Part shown: positions 50,832 to 57,502 of the stretch, piece after piece
How the letters are laid out: the number at the start of each line of letters is the position of its first letter
Position numbering within the stretch: position 1 is the stretch's first letter
Assembly (NCBI RefSeq): GCF_044430645.1
Contig: NZ_JAWUDN010000001.1
Span: 1 to 64,000, forward strand
DNA: 64,000 nt
Source: Ewingella allii
GTDB lineage: Bacteria; Pseudomonadota; Gammaproteobacteria; Enterobacterales; Enterobacteriaceae
Direction: 5' to 3'
Translations under genes and position numbers: made by a program
The notes under the pieces: generated by a model
Told to the model about the DNA's origin: nothing
Database searches by the model: none
What the model saw: the letters and a program-made list of their open reading frames with translations, nothing else

Positions 50832-51640
50832 AACATTCCTCCTGATATTTTTGTCCCTTTTTCACTCACAGCGATCTCTTTAATAAAGAAGGCATCCGGA
50901 TAGGCGAGCGTGGTGAAATATTGCATCGCATAAATAGACTCCCTCGGCAGTCCTATCTCCCATGTGGCATTTAATATATTGTACCTCCGAGCAAGGCGCG
51001 CGCCGATCTCTTGCTCTAGGGGCGCAACTGAAGACTCCGGCGCGGTAAGGAGGTTTAATTTCTCTTTATTCGCCACGGTGGTGTTGTGGGAGTGAATATA
51101 ACTCAATAAATTGACGCATTGCGGCAAGGTAATAGCGTCGCCAGATTGATATTTTTGCAGCAAAGGATGATTTTCCAGCTTTGATGGCACCCCTTGATAG
51201 TTGATTTCGCTCGCAGAGAAATTGGCCATAAAATAGTGATGCCAAAATTTCTTTAGCTGTAAGCTAAATATCGCATGATCTTTCAATAGATATTGGAAAT
51301 TACAGCTGGTGGTGTCGCAGGTAATGTTTTCTTCCCGGTAGCCCGCCATTTCCAGTGGAACCCGGCTGCGGGCGATCTCGGTCAGCAGCCTGTTGAGGCT
51401 ACTGATATGCCCGCCGGTAAAGCTGTCGAGATAATATTGTTTGACCTGTTGTACCTTCTGCTCAATCTGTTGTTGGGCAATCTGCTCCTGCGCCAGCCGC
51501 TCTTTTTTAGGGACATAAAGCAGGAAATAGGCTCCGCTGATCGACAGTAGAATAAAAATCACCAAAACCGTGACGATAATAATCGGCAGCCTGCGAGCGG
51601 AGAGGGTGATGTCTTTCCAGATATAGTCTTTATTCAGCAT
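50813..51640 (-). CDS. bitopic inner-membrane type IVb pilus protein (TcpD position)
   Basis: This 275-residue protein has a short cytoplasmic N-terminus, one membrane segment (~19-43, PIIIVTVLVIFILLSISGAY), a coiled coil rich in Gln and Glu (~50-72) and a periplasmic domain with a cysteine pair (ITCDTTSCNF). The size and topology match V. cholerae TcpD and, more generally, PilO-like assembly proteins. It overlaps the next gene by 19 bases. Confidence 0.8.
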   Translation of the reverse strand: MLNKDYIWKDITLSARRLPIIIVTVLVIFILLSISGAYFLLYVPKKERLAQEQIAQQQIEQKVQQVKQYYLDSFTGGHISSLNRLLTEIARSRVPLEMAGYREENITCDTTSCNFQYLLKDHAIFSLQLKKFWHHYFMANFSASEINYQGVPSKLENHPLLQKYQSGDAITLPQCVNLLSYIHSHNTTVANKEKLNLLTAPESSVAPLEQEIGARLARRYNILNATWEIGLPRESIYAMQYFTTLAYPDAFFIKEIAVSEKGTKISGGMLCKNGH

Positions 51641-51646
51641 GGTTAT

Positions 51647-52207
51647 TTATCCGGAGAAAAAGAAGTCCAACAGCACCAGGGTTAAACCCAGTATGCCAAT
51701 GCCAGCCAGCAGCAGGGCGCCATAGAAAAAGACGCGCTGTTTGCGCAGCCTTTTCTTGCGTTTTTCACACAATAAAACAACGGTTTCAATATGCTTATCT
51801 TGCAAGGGAATAATCTCTAAATGGCAATAAGCAGAGGTCGGCACCAGCCGTATCACCTCATTAAAAAAAGCTTTGCTCATTAACCGGTCCGTCCCGCTCA
51901 TAATCTGGCCGTTATTAATGATTAATAAATAATAGTGATCCTCCGCGGTGGCGGCGTAATAAATACCGTCGCCAAACTGCGTGTTGATATAGGTAGCGAA
52001 AGGATCATGTTGTAAAACCGGTTTGTCCGTATAGCCATAGTGATTTTTATTTTGCTTATCAGCATAGACCACCTGATGATGGCTTTTTTTGGTGGCTTCT
52101 ATCCATTGGCGATACCCCTTGGCGTTGCTCTCTGAGTTGGAATTCTCCCAGATTAACCCCGTCACGATATTGTTCTTGGTGAGTTGTTCAATAAAGTTAT
52201 TTTTCAT
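51647..52207 (-). CDS. tail-anchored type IVb pilus protein (TcpR position)
   Basis: This 186-residue protein has a mostly cytoplasmic domain followed by a basic stretch (KRKKRLRKQR) and a single C-terminal membrane segment (VFFYGALLLAGIGILGLTLVLL). It occupies the tcpR slot between secretin and tcpD-like genes and has matching layout. TcpR-type proteins help secretin assembly or link it to the inner-membrane complex. Its ATG overlaps the secretin stop. Lower G+C than the flanking backbone. Confidence 0.78.
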   Translation of the reverse strand: MKNNFIEQLTKNNIVTGLIWENSNSESNAKGYRQWIEATKKSHHQVVYADKQNKNHYGYTDKPVLQHDPFATYINTQFGDGIYYAATAEDHYYLLIINNGQIMSGTDRLMSKAFFNEVIRLVPTSAYCHLEIIPLQDKHIETVVLLCEKRKKRLRKQRVFFYGALLLAGIGILGLTLVLLDFFFSG

Positions 52208-53673
52208 TTGTAGGTATAGGGCGCCTGATGATAATCAATACCCACCACCATCACGACGGTGGCATCTGACTGGTTGCTCTCGCCGCCCGCACCTAACAGC
52301 ATGGCGCGCTGGCCGTCTGACGTCTCCGTGGCTTCATATTTGCTAACCATTAATAATGTGCCTGCCGTAACGGTGGATACATTAAAAGTTTCAGTGGTAG
52401 TGACTACCGGAAGCTGAATCAAATCAAAGGTATCCAGACCATTTAAAAAACGTTTGGTAAAACCACTGGAGACTTCTATTCTCCCGTCGGACAGAACTCG
52501 TGGGGTAATAATAAAGCTGGTGCCCGTAATGATTTTGTCGGTGGTAATTTCAATGGTTTCGCGATTAGTCGTTTCATTAATGGTTCTGGTGCGGCCGGAA
52601 ACATAATTTTGTCTCTTGGTCATATTTAACGGGATCGGCACATTATTGCGAGTGACGAAGGTGCCGCTCTGCAAAACCCGTGAGCCAGAAAGTTCATATA
52701 ACGCGTCAAGCTGGGCATTAATATTCAGCATGCGCCCGGAGTCGGGCGTGTAGAACTGGCGCGATGCTTTAAGGCTTCCCTCTGCCGATTTCATCATCGC
52801 CGTGGAGAGGTTAATTCCCGTGCCACCGTTAACAAAGGCGAGGTTCAACGCGGCACCGGCTTTTTTAATTTTCCGCTTATCCAGCACAAAGACTTTATAA
52901 CTCACAATAAATTGTCGGTTATTGTCCGTCTGGTATTTTTTCAATATAGCGCTCAGCGTCTTATATTCAGAAGGTCTGGCGGTAAAGGTTAAAATAGAGG
53001 CATCTTTGAAAATGCTATACACGCCGCTGGAAACATACTTCTCCGCCATATCTTTAACGTCTTCCCAGAAGGAGGATTCAAACTTGGTTTCTGACTTGGC
53101 CACCAGGCCGCCTTCCGAGCTGACCTCATTACTCGACAGGTCGAGTGACGTTTCGGATTTATTATTTTGCCCATAGAAATCGAGTTTGATGGCATAGGTT
53201 TCATACAGCTTGGTGGTCAAAACATTATTGTGATCGAGACTGGCTGCTACATCATAAACTGATGAGATATAACGCATAAATTCTTCGAATGAGCCTTTGA
53301 AACTGATGCTGTGTGCCTGATATTCAGGCTCTTGGTTGCTCATCTTGTCGCTGTTGGGCAGCGAATCATTGATGCGATAACTTATCCCCGCCTGGGCGGC
53401 GACGGTATCAAGCAAGGTCTGGAGATCGATAGGCTCATAGGATTCAATGTTGATATTTTGACTCAATAGCTGCTGTTTTTTGGCGCTATATTCAACACGC
53501 TTACCGAGGAAGGCCGTGTTGTATTTTTGATAGGGGCGCGTTTTAGTATCATCTGCCTCGACCACCTGCGGCAGCTTATTGGCTTCGCTATCCAAATCAT
53601 ATTTTTGGTCAAAGTAGTGAGTGCAACCCGGCAACATGGCGGACAAGCAAAGTATCCATAATTTATTCTTCAT
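52204..53673 (-). CDS. outer-membrane secretin lipoprotein of type IVb pilus (TcpC/BfpB/PilN family)
   Basis: This 489-residue lipoprotein (lipobox MLPGC) has the same length as V. cholerae TcpC. The N-terminal part holds secretin N-domains (INIESYEPIDLQTLLDTVAAQAGISYRIND). The C-terminal half is the secretin pore region with GSRVLQSGTFVTRNNVPIPLN and a final VPVVTTTE-like LIQLPVVTTTETFNVST. The pilus fibre leaves the cell through this ring. I chose the ATG at 53673 (AGGGA upstream) over the GTG one codon earlier. Confidence 0.93.
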   Translation of the reverse strand: MKNKLWILCLSAMLPGCTHYFDQKYDLDSEANKLPQVVEADDTKTRPYQKYNTAFLGKRVEYSAKKQQLLSQNINIESYEPIDLQTLLDTVAAQAGISYRINDSLPNSDKMSNQEPEYQAHSISFKGSFEEFMRYISSVYDVAASLDHNNVLTTKLYETYAIKLDFYGQNNKSETSLDLSSNEVSSEGGLVAKSETKFESSFWEDVKDMAEKYVSSGVYSIFKDASILTFTARPSEYKTLSAILKKYQTDNNRQFIVSYKVFVLDKRKIKKAGAALNLAFVNGGTGINLSTAMMKSAEGSLKASRQFYTPDSGRMLNINAQLDALYELSGSRVLQSGTFVTRNNVPIPLNMTKRQNYVSGRTRTINETTNRETIEITTDKIITGTSFIITPRVLSDGRIEVSSGFTKRFLNGLDTFDLIQLPVVTTTETFNVSTVTAGTLLMVSKYEATETSDGQRAMLLGAGGESNQSDATVVMVVGIDYHQAPYTYK

Positions 53674-53691
53674 CACTGTTTCCCTGTGAGA

Positions 53692-54102
53692 TCACTGCCC
53701 ATCAACGATTAATACTTTATTTTTGCTGTAAAACTTAATCACCAGGCCATAGTTTTCTGAGGTAAACATATTCCCCAGGTCAGTAAGTATTTCATCATTG
53801 TTTTTGCCTGATATCACCGTATCGGTAAATATCATGTAATCACTGTCGCTATTCCACAGCAGTTTGTAGCCGACTTTATTCGCCCAGGTTTTAATTTCCT
53901 GACTTAATAGCCGGTTCTCATGCAGCACCAGAATTTGGTTCTGAATCGTCACCTCGGCGTGCAGCAGCGGTTTATTTAATAGCGAGCCTGATAGTGTCGC
54001 GCTGTCGCTTTTTGCCGAGTGACTGTCGCTATGCAGTGACGCATAAGGCATTGTGCTAATCAAAAAAATAAGTGCAGATAACGTTTTAAATATCCCTGTC
54101 AT
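53692..54102 (-). CDS. TcpQ-type secretin partner protein
   Basis: This 136-residue exported protein has a signal peptide (to about residue 22) and a C-terminal domain of the toxin-coregulated pilus biosynthesis protein Q type (LLSQEIKTWANKVGYKLLWNSDSDYMIFTDT). TcpQ helps localise and stabilise the secretin. It lies directly before the secretin gene as in tcp and bfp (bfpG) operons. The ATG at 54102 has AGGA upstream. Confidence 0.87.
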   Translation of the reverse strand: MTGIFKTLSALIFLISTMPYASLHSDSHSAKSDSATLSGSLLNKPLLHAEVTIQNQILVLHENRLLSQEIKTWANKVGYKLLWNSDSDYMIFTDTVISGKNNDEILTDLGNMFTSENYGLVIKFYSKNKVLIVDGQ

Positions 54103-54126
54103 AATCACATCCTGAAGTTGCACTGA

Positions 54127-55698
54127 TTAATTAGGTTGTCCAAATGGGTTTCTGAAATAACTACGTGAATAATCCACTTCAATAGTGCTACACCATCTGG
54201 TGATCACCACAGACACGGAACTTGGGTTACGGTAGCTAAAGGTTTTTTCATAGGCCCGGTTATAAGCCGCCACGGTAGAGGTCACGACCCATATCTTTCC
54301 GTAACGGTTAACCTGAATTTCAACTTTACTAAAATCCGAAGATATGGAGCTTGGAGCAACTGAACGGGTTAATGCCGGATTGGAATAATCTCTAAGGTGT
54401 GTCGCCACATTCTGCTTCAAGTCATAGGAGACATCGGACGATACGGAAGATATGGCTGCCGCAATTCGCGGATAAAGCTGGCGATTATTTGGGCCAAGGG
54501 GGCAGCGCTGGACGGGCAGGGTGATTCTGCCCCCTTCTTCTAGCAGCGGTCCCATGTAATCTTGGTCATATCTGGCTCCCGCTAAAGGGGGAACATCGGT
54601 ATTCATGCTATTACCGAAGGCGGCATAGCTGATCAGCGGAATAGTGGTTAATTCCGGCTTTGAATGGGTATATCTGCCCGGGCTTTCGAGGATCACGTTT
54701 GAAAGCAGGGTGCCCACCGTCTTGGTACCGTCGGGATTTTCTGCTTGCAAAACCAGCAGTTGGTTATCGGAATGGTTATAGCCTTGCCCGTCTGCACTTG
54801 AGAGGCAGAGCGTTGATTTTGATTTGGTGCCATCCCAGCAGAGCTTGTCAGCCCCGTTTTTACCTGTGTGCTCGTTTTTCGTGCTAACGGAGAAACGAAT
54901 ACCAAATTGCTGTTGTAGATGGCTTTCGGCGCTGGTGATATAGCGACTCATGTCGCCAAAATTCACCGGCTCTCTCTTACTGCCGCTACCCGTCATCAGC
55001 AGCGTCCAGGCTGAATTCGTCGAGCTACCCAGAGGGCGAACCAGAATATGGGCGTGTGAATAGCTCAGTCCCATGCTCTCAAACGCCTGATTAAAAGCCT
55101 GAAGGTAGCTATCGAACTTCAGCTTATCCTCTGCTTTTTGGGTCAAAGGAGTGTAGCTGATAATAAAATCTACCCGATCGATATCCAAACGTGAGGGATC
55201 GCCGACAACATCAACGCGGACAATATTTAATACATCATTCTTAAGCTGGCTGGGGTAGGCGCAAGGAAGGTACTCTTTCTCGAAATGGTAGGGCGTATTT
55301 AATGATTCAGGCCCGCAGCTATTGCTGGTGAAATAGCTCCTTTGGCTTACAGAACTGTGCCATTCAAAGAATTTGGCGGTTTGCAGGGGATCCGCAAATT
55401 TATAATTAGTGACTCTTTTGCTGTAAATATCTTTTCTGGCTCCGGTTAATGTTAAGTCATAAAGCGGATTGGTTTTTAAATGATTCCCTTTACCGTTTTC
55501 AATAACAGAAATCTTACCTTGCTGAATAAAGTCAATCAGGCCGCGTATCTCACCGGTTATCAGTTTTGCCGTCTGTCGTTGTTTAATTTCTTCAACTTTC
55601 TTTTGCTTTAAATCCATTGTAAAAGCCATGCCAAGGCCGATGATTGCCAGCACAACTAACATTTCAAGCAATGTGAAACCGCGAGAGAATTTATACAC
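54127..55698 (-). CDS. minor type IVb pilin (TcpB/CofB-like)
   Basis: This 523-residue protein begins with a seven-residue class III leader (MYKFSRG) and the pilin helix FTLLEMLVVLAIIGLGMAF, with Glu5 of the mature protein conserved. The long C-terminal region is rich in Ser, Thr and Cys. The size is near E. coli CofB (~518) and larger than TcpB (~423). Minor pilins of this class start pilus assembly and can trigger retraction, and in CFA/III bind a secreted adhesin. Start is GTG at 55698, behind an intergenic hairpin. Confidence 0.88.
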   Translation of the reverse strand: MYKFSRGFTLLEMLVVLAIIGLGMAFTMDLKQKKVEEIKQRQTAKLITGEIRGLIDFIQQGKISVIENGKGNHLKTNPLYDLTLTGARKDIYSKRVTNYKFADPLQTAKFFEWHSSVSQRSYFTSNSCGPESLNTPYHFEKEYLPCAYPSQLKNDVLNIVRVDVVGDPSRLDIDRVDFIISYTPLTQKAEDKLKFDSYLQAFNQAFESMGLSYSHAHILVRPLGSSTNSAWTLLMTGSGSKREPVNFGDMSRYITSAESHLQQQFGIRFSVSTKNEHTGKNGADKLCWDGTKSKSTLCLSSADGQGYNHSDNQLLVLQAENPDGTKTVGTLLSNVILESPGRYTHSKPELTTIPLISYAAFGNSMNTDVPPLAGARYDQDYMGPLLEEGGRITLPVQRCPLGPNNRQLYPRIAAAISSVSSDVSYDLKQNVATHLRDYSNPALTRSVAPSSISSDFSKVEIQVNRYGKIWVVTSTVAAYNRAYEKTFSYRNPSSVSVVITRWCSTIEVDYSRSYFRNPFGQPN

Positions 55699-55730
55699 GA
55701 TGAGGCCAATGTTATGGTCAGCAAAGAGAT

Positions 55731-55752
55731 CCCTTCTCCCGCAGGAGAAGGG
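55731..55752. terminator. intercistronic hairpin between major and minor pilin genes
   Basis: CCCTTCTCC-CGCA-GGAGAAGGG is a perfect 9-bp hairpin in the 62-base gap between the pilin genes. No T run follows on the minus strand, so it may protect pilin mRNA or cause partial termination rather than end transcription, giving more major pilin than assembly proteins. Confidence 0.6.
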
Positions 55753-55760
55753 GGCGAGGC

Positions 55761-56456
55761 TTAGCGACTGCCTAAAACAATGGCGTTATTGGCGTTGGCA
55801 GAACAAACGCCCAAGGTTGCCGCAGGGGTGATAGTGATGTTGCCGTTAGAATGCAGGCTTCTCAACACGGCAGGGCCCGGTGCGACATCAAGAGAGGCTG
55901 GCGCGGCGGCATCAACACCCGGCGCGGCGGACACCACGCCAACGTAGTCCCACTGATTACCGATTTGGGTAATGATGTTACGACACTGGGTTTGATCTAA
56001 ACCGTTTACAGTCAGGAAGAAGCCTTTCAATCCTGCGGTGGCGACGGTGCTGATTCGGGTACCGCCCATATGGAAGTAGTCGCCAGAAATGCCGTTTTTC
56101 GCTTCGGATTCAGACAGCTTGCCTAACTGCACTAATGCCGCGATCATCACTTTCGAGTTAGTAGTGTTGAGGATAGTGGTTGGCGTCATGTTAACCCCGG
56201 CGGTTGCTGAAGGAGCTGGGTAGCTGGTATTTCGATAGGCTTCCTGTGCAGCCAAACGGATGCTGTTGGTGTTACTCACCAATTTAGTGATGGACTGGCT
56301 GCTAAAGGCGCGCTGTGCAAGCACCACCACACCTGCGGCAATCGTCCCGACAATACCCAGAACGATAATGACTTCGAGTAATGACATTCCTCGCTGTTTT
56401 CTAAATTTTTTATACGCGTTAGCTTTATTCTTAAGCATATTAATTTGTTCTTTCAC
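55761..56456 (-). CDS. major type IVb pilin (TcpA-like)
   Basis: This 231-residue prepilin has a 23-residue leader ending KQRG, then mature MSLLEVIIVLGIVG. Mature Met1 and Glu5 and the run GVVVLAQRA closely match V. cholerae TcpA, whose mature chain also starts with Met. The C-terminal region has two cysteines (TQCRN and GVCSA) for the D-region disulfide, and VNGLDQTQCRNIITQIG resembles the matching TcpA segment. Mature length ~208 residues. Start is GTG at 56456 with AAGGA upstream; this gives the usual type IVb leader length. First gene of the operon. Confidence 0.95.
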   Translation of the reverse strand: MKEQINMLKNKANAYKKFRKQRGMSLLEVIIVLGIVGTIAAGVVVLAQRAFSSQSITKLVSNTNSIRLAAQEAYRNTSYPAPSATAGVNMTPTTILNTTNSKVMIAALVQLGKLSESEAKNGISGDYFHMGGTRISTVATAGLKGFFLTVNGLDQTQCRNIITQIGNQWDYVGVVSAAPGVDAAAPASLDVAPGPAVLRSLHSNGNITITPAATLGVCSANANNAIVLGSR

Positions 56457-56942
56457 GACACATTCCTTATGTATGCTAATGGCGATTTGGAAAGACTGTA
56501 ATTTTTGGCATTAAATAGATAATAAATAACCCCTGGCGCAGTGATTATTTAATCGCAGATATCTAATGGCAGAGAGATTGTTATGTATGCACGAGATAAA
56601 ATGCAATAGTTTTTTTGTCGAGAGTTAATGCTCTTGTAATATTTTAATAATTTTTATTCTGAGGCTTATTATCTGTTGTTTTTATTTATTCGATTAATTA
56701 ATTCTATTTTTTGTTTTTGATTTATAAAATGAAATTAACAGGGGGCGAGTTTATTATCATGGGATATATCGATTAGCTGTTTAGATTAGGCATCTCAGAG
56801 GCTTTTTTTTTTGTATAGATGCCGGACGTGAACGTCAGTTCAGCGAAGCGCGCCAGTTTCTTGTATAATCTGCCGCTTCGAGGTGCGAAGGGGTGAACCC
56901 AGTGGCATTTCCTCGGTTTACTCCATACAGGAATACAGAATT
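56457..56942. promoter_or_regulatory. AT-rich promoter region between pilin operon and yehS
   Basis: These 486 bases hold no gene. Most of it (about 56500-56820) is very AT-rich, with T runs and several TATAAT-like hexamers, far from the G+C of the backbone. It must contain the leftward pilin promoter and the rightward yehS promoter. Such DNA is typical of H-NS-silenced acquired operons that need an AraC-type activator; no such activator is encoded nearby. Confidence 0.6.
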
Positions 56943-57413
56943 ATGATGCATAACGACGTCTTGCGCAGCGTGCGCCACATGCTTGATTTAAGCGAAGGCA
57001 GACTGATTGAGATCCTCAAAACGACCGGCGTGCCCGTCAGCCCGGAAGTGATGTCCCGCTATCTGAAAAAAGAGGACGAAGAGGGCTATATGGAAGTGCC
57101 TGACGAAGTCATGGCTAACTTCCTCAACGGTTTGATCACCTTCAAACGTGGTAAAGACGACCGTTTCCCGGTGCCAGAAGTAGAAAAACGCGTTACCAAC
57201 AACATCATGTTGAAGAAGCTGCGCGTGGCTTTTGAACTGAAAACCGAAGACATGCTGAGCGTGTTGGCCGCCGCCGATTTCAAAATGTCCGAAGGCGAAT
57301 TGAGCGCGTTCTTCCGCAAAGAAGGCCACAAGAACTACCGTCCTTGCGGCGATCAGGTTCTGCGCTACTTCCTGAAAGGTTTGACCGCACGAGTCCGTCC
57401 GTCTAAAGCCTAA
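56943..57413 (+). CDS. yehS: DUF1456 family protein YehS
   Basis: This 156-residue protein, equal in length to E. coli YehS, has two copies of the DUF1456 repeat (NDVLRSVRHMLDLSEGRLIEILK and NNIMLKKLRVAFELKTEDMLSVL), each with a following R/KKEDEEGY- or HKNYRPCGDQ-type segment. The function is unknown. E. coli has yehS elsewhere, so this is a local rearrangement. The ATG at 56943 is the conserved start; the frame is open 60 bases further up. Confidence 0.92.
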   Translation: MMHNDVLRSVRHMLDLSEGRLIEILKTTGVPVSPEVMSRYLKKEDEEGYMEVPDEVMANFLNGLITFKRGKDDRFPVPEVEKRVTNNIMLKKLRVAFELKTEDMLSVLAAADFKMSEGELSAFFRKEGHKNYRPCGDQVLRYFLKGLTARVRPSKA

Positions 57414-57449
57414 AGCCAGCTGGCCGTTCCGCCCAGTTTTGCCGCAAAT

Positions 57450-57485
57450 AAAAAGCCTGAGTGCATGACACACTCAGGCTTTTTT
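57450..57485. terminator. bidirectional terminator between yehS and fadE
   Basis: The 14-bp stem AAAAAGCCTGAGTG with its complement ending in CAGGCTTTTT, around a CATGACA loop, has A and T runs on both sides. It serves the convergent yehS and fadE. Confidence 0.95.
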
Positions 57486-57502
57486 GTGCTGCGGCTCGCG
57501 TA

